Source: Neorhizobium tomejilense
GTDB taxonomy: Bacteria; Pseudomonadota; Alphaproteobacteria; Rhizobiales; Rhizobiaceae
Length of the DNA stretch: 64,000 nucleotides
Reading direction: 5' to 3'
Assembly (NCBI GenBank): GCA_002968845.1
Contig: PVBG01000001.1
Location: 496,001-560,000, forward strand
In this document: piece by piece, positions 8,250-17,584 of the stretch
How the letters are laid out: each line of letters opens with the position of its first letter
Position numbering within the stretch: position 1 is the stretch's first letter
Position numbers and translations under genes: made by a program
The notes under the pieces: generated by a model
What the model was told of the DNA's origin: nothing
The model's database searches: none
Seen by the model: the letters and a program-made list of their open reading frames with translations, nothing else

Positions 8250-9464
8250 ATGGCGTTGCTGCCCGTTTCCGAAGCGAAGAACCGCCTGCTTGGGAAGGCC
8301 AGTCCGATCGGCACTGTGGAGATGGTCGCGCTTGGCGACGCAAATGGCCGCGTCCTTGCGACGGACCTCGTTGCCTGCCTCACCCAGCCTCCCTTCGACG
8401 CGTCTGCCATGGATGGCTATGCGCTCAAAGCTTCCGACGCACCGGCGATCGGGACCGAACTGACCGTGATCGGTACCGCCGCCGCCGGCCACGCCTTCGA
8501 AGGCACGGTCGGCAAGGGTGAGACTGTGCGCATCTTCACCGGTGCACCCCTGCCGGAAGGTGCCGATTCCATTCTCATCCAAGAGGATGCCGAAAAGCTC
8601 GAAGGCAACCGCATCCGCACCAGGTTCGAAGTCATCAAAGGCCGGCACGTGCGCCCTCGCGGCCAGGATTTCGCCGAGGGCGAAACCGTGCTCCCGGCCG
8701 GCACGCTCATCGACTTCTCGCATCTGACGGTCGCTGCGGCCATGAACCACCCGGAGCTTTCCGTCTATCGCCGCCCCCGCGTCGCAGTCCTGGCGACGGG
8801 AGATGAGCTCGTCCCGCCCGGCGCCACGCCCGGGAGCGCGCAGATCATCGCCTCCAACACCTTCGGCGTTTCCGCCCTGGTGCGCGACAATGGCGGCGAA
8901 GTCCTCGATCTCGGCATTGTCCGGGACCGGCCTGAGGATATCACCGCGGCCATCGACAAGGCCCGTGCGGCCAAGGCTGACGTGCTGGTGACCCTCGGCG
9001 GCGCCTCGGTCGGTGATCATGACCTGGTGCAATCGACGCTGAAAGCGGCGGGCATGGAGCTGGATTTCTGGCGCATCGCCATGCGGCCGGGCAAGCCGCT
9101 GATGGTCGGCGCGCTGGGCGAAATGCAGGTTCTCGGCCTGCCCGGCAATCCGGTCGCGAGCCTGGTCACCAGCCTACTCTTTCTCGAACCGCTGATCCGC
9201 AAGCTCGCGCACCTGCCGGAAAAGCGCAGGGAGGTGCAGGGCGTCGCGGCAAGCAAACTTCCCGCCAACGACCAGCGCCAGGATTATCTGCGCGCCAGGC
9301 TGACGAGAGACCGCGACGGCAATCTCGTCGCGGAGGCCTTCGCGAAGCAGGACTCATCGATGATGAAGATCTTTGCCCATTCCGACGGCCTCATCATCCG
9401 CCCGGCGCACGCGCCGGAACTGCCGGCCGGCGCGCCCTGCCCGATCCTGCTGATCCGCCCTTGA
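8250..9464 (+). CDS. moeA: Molybdopterin molybdenumtransferase
   Basis: 404 aa. Inserts molybdate into adenylylated molybdopterin. Motifs include D-A-S-A-M-D-G-Y-A near residue 50, F-T-G-A-P-L-P-E-G-A-D, the MPT-binding T-L-G-G-A-S-V-G-D-H-D and A-M-R-P-G-K-P, and L-P-G-N-P-V-A-S. GTG/ATG alternatives are not needed: the ATG follows GAGGACTGAGAC. In several rhizobia lexA follows moeA; here the next gene is an opposing VOC gene, so the neighbourhood has been rearranged. Confidence 0.96.
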   Translation: MALLPVSEAKNRLLGKASPIGTVEMVALGDANGRVLATDLVACLTQPPFDASAMDGYALKASDAPAIGTELTVIGTAAAGHAFEGTVGKGETVRIFTGAPLPEGADSILIQEDAEKLEGNRIRTRFEVIKGRHVRPRGQDFAEGETVLPAGTLIDFSHLTVAAAMNHPELSVYRRPRVAVLATGDELVPPGATPGSAQIIASNTFGVSALVRDNGGEVLDLGIVRDRPEDITAAIDKARAAKADVLVTLGGASVGDHDLVQSTLKAAGMELDFWRIAMRPGKPLMVGALGEMQVLGLPGNPVASLVTSLLFLEPLIRKLAHLPEKRREVQGVAASKLPANDQRQDYLRARLTRDRDGNLVAEAFAKQDSSMMKIFAHSDGLIIRPAHAPELPAGAPCPILLIRP

Positions 9465-9523
9465 GGTGATCCGAACCGCCCGCGGCCCGGTCTCTATCCG
9501 CCACCCGAACGGCCGCGACGAGA

Positions 9524-9949
9524 CTATTCCTCGTCCTGCTCCTGCTCGGTCAGCACCCAGACGTGACCGGCCGGATCGAAGATCGACGCCACCTGGCGAC
9601 CATTCATGTCCGTCTGGATTCTGTCGCGCATCATGCCGCCGAACTGGAACGCCGCATCGACGACGCTTTCGACATCCGGCACCGTCAACTGAAAGATCGT
9701 GCTGACGGCGCCGTCGTTTTTCGGATGGTAAGGCCCCTGATAGGAAGGTGCTGTCTCCCTTTCCGGATCCGATCCGCAGACGACGATGCCGATCGGTCCG
9801 AGCTGCAGCTCGATCATCATCAGGCGGAGCATCTCATAGGAATTCGTTTCCGTGGCGCCGAAGACGTTCTTGTAGAACTCGGCCGTGTCGCGTTCGCGCC
9901 CCTGTGCCACGAACAGGCTCAAACTCAAGCTGAAATTACTACCCAACAT
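9524..9949 (-). CDS. VOC-superfamily protein (glyoxalase/PhnB-like)
   Basis: 141 aa with one bab-bab-b type VOC fold. It shows A-x-F-Y-K-N-V-F-G-A near residue 23, central F-Q-L-T-V-P-D-V-E-S, then D-R-I-Q-T-D-M-N-G-R and F-D-P-A-G-H-V-W, the usual D-P-x-G-x-x-W end of PhnB/glyoxalase-related proteins. The metal ligands typical of glyoxalase I are not all obvious, so the substrate is unknown. Monocistronic, convergent with moeA. Confidence 0.8.
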   Translation of the reverse strand: MLGSNFSLSLSLFVAQGRERDTAEFYKNVFGATETNSYEMLRLMMIELQLGPIGIVVCGSDPERETAPSYQGPYHPKNDGAVSTIFQLTVPDVESVVDAAFQFGGMMRDRIQTDMNGRQVASIFDPAGHVWVLTEQEQDEE

Positions 9950-10041
9950 CGTCCATGCTCACCCGTGATTCCCCGGCAGGATAAAGGAGTTATTGTGGTG
10001 GTGTCATGTCAGCCGTGGAAGCCTCCGGCCTTTAACGGACG

Positions 10042-11190
10042 CTATGCACCGGATTCGCCGCCGGGGCCTGTATAACGCGCCCGTGGACGGATCAGGTGTC
10101 CTCTCTCGACCTGCTCCATGGCATGCGCCAGCCAGCCGGCGGTGCGCGAGAGCGCAAAGATGACGAGCGGCGCGTCTTCAGGGAGCTTGAAGGTCGCAGC
10201 AAGCGATGCCAGTGCGAAATCGATGTTGATCGGCTCGCCGAGCAGTTCCTCCCCCGCTTCGGCGAGCGTGACGTAGAGCGGTGGCGCTTCGAAGCTCGCC
10301 ATCAGCGCCCGTGCCCGCGGATCGCCATGCGGATAGAGCCGGTGGCCGAAGGGCCTGACGACGCCTTCAGAGGACAGCGTGCCGCGGATCGCCTCGCGCA
10401 CACCGACCGACCCCGCCTTTTCCGCGAGCACCGTGACGCTGGTCCAGGCGCCACCATGCCGCGGACCTGTGAGCGTCGCGAGGCCGGAAAGCGTGGCAGC
10501 GGAGAGTGCAGCCCCCGACGACGCCGTCACGCGCGCCGCGAAGGCGGAAACGTTGAGTTCGTGTTCGGCTGCCAGCACCAATGCCCTGCGGATCGGCTCG
10601 GCCGCATCGGGCCGCTGCCAGCCGAGCGCCAGTCGCTGATGCAGGGGCAGCGGTTCCGGCCACGGCGCAAGCGCCATGGCGACGGTCGATAGCACGTCGG
10701 CTGCTTCCGCGCGCAGGACGAAGGGTTTCCGCCTCAGCGCCGGCAGGTCGTGCATCACGCGGGCGGCAAGCCCGGCAAAGGCCGCGGCCATGCGGGTGGG
10801 GGCGCTCTGCCCTGCCCCGCCTGCGGTGACGCGCACTCTTTCCGTATCCCAGAGAAGTGCGGCGACCTCTTCCAGCGTGGCATGTTCGCACAGTTCGACG
10901 GCATCGCGGCCGCGATAGAAAAGCCGTTCGTTGGAAATCGTCGAAATTGTCGTCGGCAGGACCGGGTCGCCCCAGCGGATCGCGTCCGCTGCCACCGCCG
11001 CCGATTGCCGCCGCCCCGCATGCCGTTCCGAGAGGCGCTTGACGTCGTCGGCCTGATAGAGGCTGCGGCGCGGATCGGCAGGGTCCGGCTTGGCGCGGAT
11101 GCGGCCGCGGCTGACATTGGCATAAAGCGTCTGCGGCTTGGTCCCGAGGCGGGAGAGCGCTTCTTCGGCGGTGATCCAGAGCATGTTCAT
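10042..11190 (-). CDS. Citrate synthase-family protein with N-terminal helix-turn-helix
   Basis: About 382 aa. Residues 1-50 form an excisionase/MerR-like helix-turn-helix (A-E-E-A-L-S-R-L-G-T-K-P-Q-T-L-Y-A then S-R-G-R-I-R-A). The rest is a citrate synthase fold with T-G-P-R-H-G-G-A, G-H-R-L-Y-P-H-G-D-P-R-A and N-I-D-F, so both catalytic His and the Asp are present. It may be an enzyme with a regulatory domain or a metabolite-sensing regulator. The longer frame begins at a TTG at 11220 inside the palindrome; ATG at 11190 is preferred because it begins just before the HTH. Divergent from a second citrate-synthase-like gene. Confidence 0.85.
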   Translation of the reverse strand: MNMLWITAEEALSRLGTKPQTLYANVSRGRIRAKPDPADPRRSLYQADDVKRLSERHAGRRQSAAVAADAIRWGDPVLPTTISTISNERLFYRGRDAVELCEHATLEEVAALLWDTERVRVTAGGAGQSAPTRMAAAFAGLAARVMHDLPALRRKPFVLRAEAADVLSTVAMALAPWPEPLPLHQRLALGWQRPDAAEPIRRALVLAAEHELNVSAFAARVTASSGAALSAATLSGLATLTGPRHGGAWTSVTVLAEKAGSVGVREAIRGTLSSEGVVRPFGHRLYPHGDPRARALMASFEAPPLYVTLAEAGEELLGEPINIDFALASLAATFKLPEDAPLVIFALSRTAGWLAHAMEQVERGHLIRPRARYTGPGGESGA

Positions 11191-11209
11191 GTTGATCGAT
11201 TGCATCAAG

Positions 11210-11221
11210 ATTGACGTCAAT
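11210..11221. promoter_or_regulatory. Perfect 12-bp palindrome between divergent citrate-synthase-like genes
   Basis: ATTGACGTCAAT is its own reverse complement and lies in the short space between the two divergent genes, 20 nt upstream of the HTH-citrate-synthase ATG and 42 nt upstream of the other ATG. A palindrome here is a plausible operator for the HTH-containing protein (autoregulation plus control of the partner). Inference only. Confidence 0.45.
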
Positions 11222-11263
11222 AAGACTAGGTCGGATCATCACCTTCGTAAAGGAGAAACACCC

Positions 11264-12355
11264 ATGAAAAACAACGGACTTGAAGACGTCATCGCCGCCG
11301 AAACCCGGCTTTCGGACGTGGACGGGCAAGCGGGCCGCCTCGTCATTCGCGGCGTGTCCCTCGACCTGCTTGTCGAGCGCGCGACCTATGAAGACGCTGC
11401 AGCGCTGCTCCTCAATGGCTTTCTGGAACATCCCGTCACCACGGCCGATCTGAAGGCTCGCCTCGGCCAGGCCCGCGCCGAAGTTTTTGCGCATGTGCGC
11501 GCCGCAGATACCGCGCTTCTGAACCTGCCGCCTGTCGATGCCATGCGCGCCCTGATCGCGCGGTTGCCGGACGGCGAGGATTTCGAAACGACGCTTCGGC
11601 TGCTGGCCGCTCCCGCCGTCTTCCTGCCGGCCGTGCTGAGGCTGCAGAAGGGAGAGATGCCGGTGGCGCCCACCCCGTCGCTTTCCCAGTCCGCCGATAT
11701 CCTCGCCATGCTGAACGCCAGCCTGCCGACGCGTGAACAGGTCGCAGCGCTGGACGCCTATCTGGTGACGATCGCGGATCACGGTCTGAACGCCTCGACC
11801 TTCGCCTCGCGAGTCGTCGCCTCGACCGGCGCCGGCCTCACTTCATCGGTGCTGGCTGCCATCAGCGCGCTCAAGGGACCGTTGCATGGCGGTGCGCCGG
11901 GACCGGTGCTCGACATGCTGGATGCGATCGGCAGCGAGGAAAACGCCAAAACCTGGCTCGGCCAGGCGCTCGATCGCGGCGAGCGCCTGATGGGCTTCGG
12001 CCACCGCATCTACCGCGTCCGCGATCCCCGCGCCGACGCACTGAAAGGCGCATTGCGGCCCTTGGTCATGACCGGACAGGTGGACCCGGACCGCATTCGG
12101 CTTGCCGAAGCCGTCGAGCAGGCGGCACTCGCCATCCTTAGGGAGCGCAAGCCGGACCGGCCGCTCGACGTTAATGTCGAGTTCTATACTGCCCTGCTGC
12201 TCGATGCGCTGAAATTTCCGCGGGCTGCCTTCACCGGTGTCTTTGCGATCGGCCGCTCGGTCGGCTGGGTCGCCCATGCCCGTGAACAGGCGCTCGAAGG
12301 CCGGCTGATCCGGCCCCGCTCGGTCTATGTCGGCCCCCTGCCCCAGGCGGCATGA
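11264..12355 (+). CDS. Citrate synthase-family protein
   Basis: 363 aa. Condenses an acyl-CoA (acetyl- or propionyl-CoA) with oxaloacetate if active. Motifs: D-H-G-L-N-A-S-T-F-A, G-P-L-H-G-G-A (first catalytic His), M-G-F-G-H-R-I-Y (second His) and R-S-V-G-W-V-A-H. The third catalytic position reads N-V-E-F-Y-T, Glu at residue 306 where most citrate synthases have Asp. ATG at 11264 has AAAGGAGAAACACCC before it. Divergent partner of the HTH citrate-synthase gene and convergent with the SDR gene (7 nt apart). The true housekeeping gltA is presumably elsewhere. Confidence 0.87.
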   Translation: MKNNGLEDVIAAETRLSDVDGQAGRLVIRGVSLDLLVERATYEDAAALLLNGFLEHPVTTADLKARLGQARAEVFAHVRAADTALLNLPPVDAMRALIARLPDGEDFETTLRLLAAPAVFLPAVLRLQKGEMPVAPTPSLSQSADILAMLNASLPTREQVAALDAYLVTIADHGLNASTFASRVVASTGAGLTSSVLAAISALKGPLHGGAPGPVLDMLDAIGSEENAKTWLGQALDRGERLMGFGHRIYRVRDPRADALKGALRPLVMTGQVDPDRIRLAEAVEQAALAILRERKPDRPLDVNVEFYTALLLDALKFPRAAFTGVFAIGRSVGWVAHAREQALEGRLIRPRSVYVGPLPQAA

Positions 12356-12362
12356 CTGGCGA

Positions 12363-13133
12363 TCACATCTGGATAGACATGCCGCCGTCGACGGTCAGCA
12401 CATGGCCGTTGACGAAGGAGCCGGCGTCGCTTGCCAGGAACAGCGCGGCACCGGCGATCTCGTCGGGCCGGCCCCAGCGCTGCAGCGGCACGCGCTGGCG
12501 CATGAAAGCGATCATGTCGGGATCCGCGGAAATCGCCGAGTTGGTCTCTGTGGCGAACATGCCGGGCGCAATCGCGTTGCTGGTTACGCCGAACGGGCCG
12601 TATTCGACTGCCAGGCTTCGCACCAGGCCGGTCAGGCCCTGTTTGGCGACGGGATAGATGGCATCGCCCGAACGGGCCATGTTGCCGATGATCGACGTGA
12701 CCGAGATGAGACGGCCATGGCCCTGAGCCTTCATGATATCAGCGGCCTTGCGGGAGAGCGCGATTGCCGAGAGCAGGTCGGTCTGGATCAGGTTCAGGAT
12801 TTCGGCATCGCTGAATGCTGCAAACGATCGCCGGTCGCGGGCACCGACATTGTTGATGAGAATATCCAGCCGGCCATGATCTGCGTGGAGCTTTGCGATA
12901 GCCTCGCGTCCGGCATCGAGATCTGCAACGTCGAAGGCGGCAGCGCTCGCCTTGCCGCCCGCACCGGCGATGGAGGCCACGGCCTGCTCGAGCATGTCGC
13001 CGGAGCGGCCGCTTAGGACGACATGCGCGCCGGCCTCCGCCAGAGCCGTCGCCATCTGCAGGCCAAGCCCTCGGCCGCTGCCGGTCACCAGTGCCACGCG
13101 CCCGATGAGGGAAAATCTGTCGAAAATGGCCAT
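12363..13133 (-). CDS. Short-chain dehydrogenase/reductase (gluconate 5-dehydrogenase-like)
   Basis: 256 aa classical SDR. The NAD(P) site TGSGRGLG is near residue 18, NNVG near 95, the catalytic Ser in S-V-T-S and Y-P-V-A-K at about residue 162-166. The end N-G-H-V-L-T-V-D-G-G is typical. Overall pattern is close to gluconate 5-dehydrogenase (2-keto/5-keto reductases), but SDR substrates cannot be read from sequence. ATG at 13133 begins M-A-I-F-D; the longer frame upstream runs into the pyrG terminator and is rejected. Confidence 0.85.
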   Translation of the reverse strand: MAIFDRFSLIGRVALVTGSGRGLGLQMATALAEAGAHVVLSGRSGDMLEQAVASIAGAGGKASAAAFDVADLDAGREAIAKLHADHGRLDILINNVGARDRRSFAAFSDAEILNLIQTDLLSAIALSRKAADIMKAQGHGRLISVTSIIGNMARSGDAIYPVAKQGLTGLVRSLAVEYGPFGVTSNAIAPGMFATETNSAISADPDMIAFMRQRVPLQRWGRPDEIAGAALFLASDAGSFVNGHVLTVDGGMSIQM

Positions 13134-13228
13134 ATCGCACCGCTGAAATGAAAAGAGCAACTCGGCGAAGCATAGGGGATGTTGAAGCAATCCCGCCAGT
13201 GCGAAACAGAAAGTCTCCGCCTGACTGC

Positions 13229-13259
13229 AAAAAGGCAGGACGCGAGACCCTGCCTTTTT
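13229..13259 (-). terminator. Intrinsic terminator after pyrG
   Basis: AAAAAGGCAGG pairs with CCTGCCTTTTT across a 9-nt loop. The stem with flanking A and T runs can act in both directions, but it sits 9 nt downstream of the pyrG stop on the minus strand. Confidence 0.85.
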
Positions 13260-13267
13260 GAATTTGC

Positions 13268-14950
<1,683 letters not shown>

Positions 14951-14986
14951 TTATAAAAACGGCTGTGGAATCTTCACAAAATAAAA

Positions 14987-15009
14987 CCGGCAGGCTTTTG
15001 GCCTGCCGG
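14987..15009 (-). terminator. Intrinsic terminator after secG
   Basis: On the minus strand CCGGCAGGCC-AAAA-GCCTGCCGG (one unpaired base allowed) is followed by TTTTATTTTG. It ends 23 nt downstream of the secG stop codon. Confidence 0.85.
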
Positions 15010-15031
15010 AGCTTGAAACGTTGACCGAGCC

Positions 15032-15493
15032 TTATTGGCCGGTCGGAACACCCGTCGGCGCAGCCGGAGCGGCAGGCGCCGAACCGGTCGCGGGGGCCGC
15101 AGGAGCGGGCGTCGCGCCGGTCGCCGGGGCTGCCGGAGCGGATGCGCCGGAACCGGACGGAACGCCGTTGCCTGCCGGAGCGGGTGCAGGTGCCGGGCCG
15201 AGCTGGTCGAGAATGCCGCCGCCGGTGCCCTGCTGGCTCTGCGGGATGCGGTTCAGGATGTCGCTCGGGCGGGATTCGTACCGTGCGAGGATGCCGAGCG
15301 CCAGCGAGGTGATGAAGAACAGCGTCGCGAGGATGGCGGTCGTGCGGGTCAGCGCATTGGCGGTGCCGCGTGCCGACATGAAGCCGGAGCCGCCGCCGAT
15401 GCCGAGCCCGCCGCCTTCGGAGCGCTGGATCAGCACGACGCCGACAAGCGCCAGCACGATCATGAGATGAATAACGATCAGAACGGTCTGCAT
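15032..15493 (-). CDS. secG: Preprotein translocase subunit SecG
   Basis: 153 aa. Two transmembrane helices (about residues 3-21 and 52-70) separated by a Gly/Ser cytoplasmic loop with L-I-Q-R-S-E-G-G-G-L-G and the F-M-S-A-R-G-T-A-N-A-L-T-R motif of SecG, an accessory part of the SecYEG channel. From about residue 95 there is an extended Ala/Pro/Gly repeat tail (A-P-A-A-P-A-T-G units), much longer than in E. coli SecG (110 aa) but common in alphaproteobacteria. Confidence 0.95.
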   Translation of the reverse strand: MQTVLIVIHLMIVLALVGVVLIQRSEGGGLGIGGGSGFMSARGTANALTRTTAILATLFFITSLALGILARYESRPSDILNRIPQSQQGTGGGILDQLGPAPAPAPAGNGVPSGSGASAPAAPATGATPAPAAPATGSAPAAPAAPTGVPTGQ

Positions 15494-15589
15494 GAATTAA
15501 AGATCCCTGCCCCTCGACGAGGCAATAGAAGAAGATTGGCGGCTCTTTACATGAGGCTCGCGTGCATTCCAAGCCCTTATCAAAAAGCT

Positions 15590-16360
15590 TTAGGCCGTCA
15601 GTCCCTCATAGACCCGATAGATGGCGAGAAAGTCCTCGGCTTTCAAGCTCGCGCCGCCGATCAGTGCGCCGTCGACATTCTCGACGCCCATCAACTCCCG
15701 GGCATTGCCCGGCTTGACCGAACCGCCATAGAGGATGCGCATCTGTCTGCCTTCGTCGCCGAACCGCTGGATGAGTTCTGCCCGCATGAAGGCATGGGCG
15801 ATTTCGATATCCTTGACGGTCGGCGTCAATCCGGTGCCGATCGCCCAGATCGGTTCATAGGCGACGACAGTGTTGGCGGCGTTTGCCGACAGGGGCAGCG
15901 AGCCAAAAATCTGGCGTTTCAGGATGTCGAGGGTCTGGTAGGCGTCACGTTCGTCACCGGTTTCGCCGATGCAGACGATCGCCGTCAGGTCGGCGGCATA
16001 GGCAGCCTCCGCCTTGGCGCGGACCAGATGATCGGTCTCCGCATGGTCGGCTCGGCGTTCGGAATGTCCGACGATCACGTAAGTGCCGAAGCAGTCGGCG
16101 ATCATCTCCGCAGAAATATCGCCCGTATGGGCGCCGCACATGTTCTGGTGGCAATCCTGGCCGCCGATCTCCAGCGGACTGTCTGTCGCCAAGGCGGTTG
16201 CGACATAGAGCAGCGTCGCCGGCGGGCAGATCAGCGTATCGACCTTTTCCGACAACGGTCCCATCACGCCATCGGCAATCGTCTTGATTTCGGTCAGGAA
16301 CTCGCGGGTGCCGTTCATCTTCCAGTTTCCGGCAACGAGCGGGCGCACATCAGGCGTCAT
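15590..16360 (-). CDS. tpiA: Triosephosphate isomerase
   Basis: 256 aa. Interconverts dihydroxyacetone phosphate and glyceraldehyde 3-phosphate. Catalytic residues are intact: Lys14 in G-N-W-K-M-N, His99 in G-H-S-E-R-R and Glu169 in [11 protein letters not shown], with the phosphate-gripping Y-G-G-S-V at the end. ATG at 16360 follows GAGAGGAAATATTTGCCT. Upstream of secG and pyrG on the minus strand, a normal alphaproteobacterial order. Confidence 0.97.
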   Translation of the reverse strand: MTPDVRPLVAGNWKMNGTREFLTEIKTIADGVMGPLSEKVDTLICPPATLLYVATALATDSPLEIGGQDCHQNMCGAHTGDISAEMIADCFGTYVIVGHSERRADHAETDHLVRAKAEAAYAADLTAIVCIGETGDERDAYQTLDILKRQIFGSLPLSANAANTVVAYEPIWAIGTGLTPTVKDIEIAHAFMRAELIQRFGDEGRQMRILYGGSVKPGNARELMGVENVDGALIGGASLKAEDFLAIYRVYEGLTA

Positions 16361-16504
16361 AGGCAAATATTTCCTCTCCGTTCGGTTCCGACCAGCAAAA
16401 CCGAGGCCTCCGTCTATTCGGGAAACTGTTTTTAGACATATCCTGCGTGAATTGGTATGCAAAAGACAGGTTTTGGTTCAGGACCTTGGTTAACGACCGG
16501 CATT

Positions 16505-17401
16505 TCAGTGGCCGGTCAGCAGAAAATTCAGGACCTTCCGCCAATCGACCATCCGGATCGGCGTGCCGTGGCTGCCCGTCGCAAACAGCGTGAACCGGGT
16601 CGGGTAGCGTGCGGCCTTCAGCTTGCGATAGACCGCTTCCTGATCCTCGAACTTGTAGACGCTGTCGCTACCGCCATGCGCGAAATAAATGGGCAGCTTG
16701 CGCTTTGCCAGAAGCGATTTCGGCAATTCCGGGTGCGGCGGGCCGCCGAGCTGCGCCATGCCCTTCAGATACCGGACGGCCTGTTCGTCGCGGCTGATGC
16801 CCTGGCATATGAACCCGCCCATCGACGCGCAGGCGAGGATCACCGGCCGTCCGGACGACCGGTCGAACGCGTAGCGGATCAGCGCCGCGATATCGGCAAC
16901 CCCTTGGTCGTCGAACGAGGTGACGCTCGGCGAATAATAGGTGCCGCCATTGCCGGTAGCGAGGTTCTTCAGGCGGTTGAAATTGCCGCCGAACGTATAG
17001 TCGTTGACGCCGAGCCGGCGGTCACCGCCGCGGCCGTGGATGAAGATCACCGTGAAAGCGGCGCCGTCCGCCTGTCCCACCCTGGTGACATCGAGCCGGC
17101 GCCCGGCAAGGTTCAGCGTCTCGTTCTGCTGATGGCGCCTGACGCCCAGGGAAACATACTCGTCCTTGACGCGCCGTTCCGGCTCGCGGTCGCGGCCGTT
17201 GATGTCGCGCATTTCCTGGTAGTCGATCACCTCATAGGCGCCGCCGTCCAAGGATTTCAGCACCGTCATCTGGGAAAAAAGCTCATCCTTGAAAGGCTTT
17301 ATCGGCCCCTCCTGCGCCGATGCCGCCGCGGCGCCGAAGGTTGCCATGACGGCAAGAAACGTGCCGAAAATGAAATGAACTGTGGACATGCTTTGTTTCA
17401 T
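16505..17401 (-). CDS. Secreted alpha/beta hydrolase
   Basis: 298 aa with a signal peptide (M-K-Q-S-M-S... to A-A-A-A-S-A-Q, cut near residue 29). The hydrolase core shows I-F-I-H-G-R-G-G (oxyanion region), A-C-A-S-M-G-G with the nucleophile Ser, H-G-G-S-D-S-V-Y with the acid, and G-S-H-G-T-P with the His. It should be a periplasmic serine hydrolase; substrate unknown. ATG at 17401 follows GCCGAGGGAACCGG. The same frame stays open far upstream through the opposite parE gene, which is a coincidence of high GC. The stop lies within a GACCGGC/GCCGGTC inverted repeat. Confidence 0.82.
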   Translation of the reverse strand: MKQSMSTVHFIFGTFLAVMATFGAAAASAQEGPIKPFKDELFSQMTVLKSLDGGAYEVIDYQEMRDINGRDREPERRVKDEYVSLGVRRHQQNETLNLAGRRLDVTRVGQADGAAFTVIFIHGRGGDRRLGVNDYTFGGNFNRLKNLATGNGGTYYSPSVTSFDDQGVADIAALIRYAFDRSSGRPVILACASMGGFICQGISRDEQAVRYLKGMAQLGGPPHPELPKSLLAKRKLPIYFAHGGSDSVYKFEDQEAVYRKLKAARYPTRFTLFATGSHGTPIRMVDWRKVLNFLLTGH

Positions 17402-17584
17402 CCGGTTCCCTCGGCCTCGCAAGCTTGCCATGGCCCGATCGGCGCAGCATTGGTGAAAAACGACCGTTTCCATGCGGCATCGCGAAAAAGCCGGGTTTCT
17501 GGCAGAATCGCGAGTGATTCGAAACAGCACGAGATGGGTATGGCTTCCTCTTCCGCACCCCGACAGGTAGTACCGACGCAGCCA

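Noticed and set aside
10367..11782. Minus-strand 471-codon frame over the two citrate-synthase-like genes
   Set aside because: It overlaps both real genes and contains the divergent promoter region; no recognisable protein.
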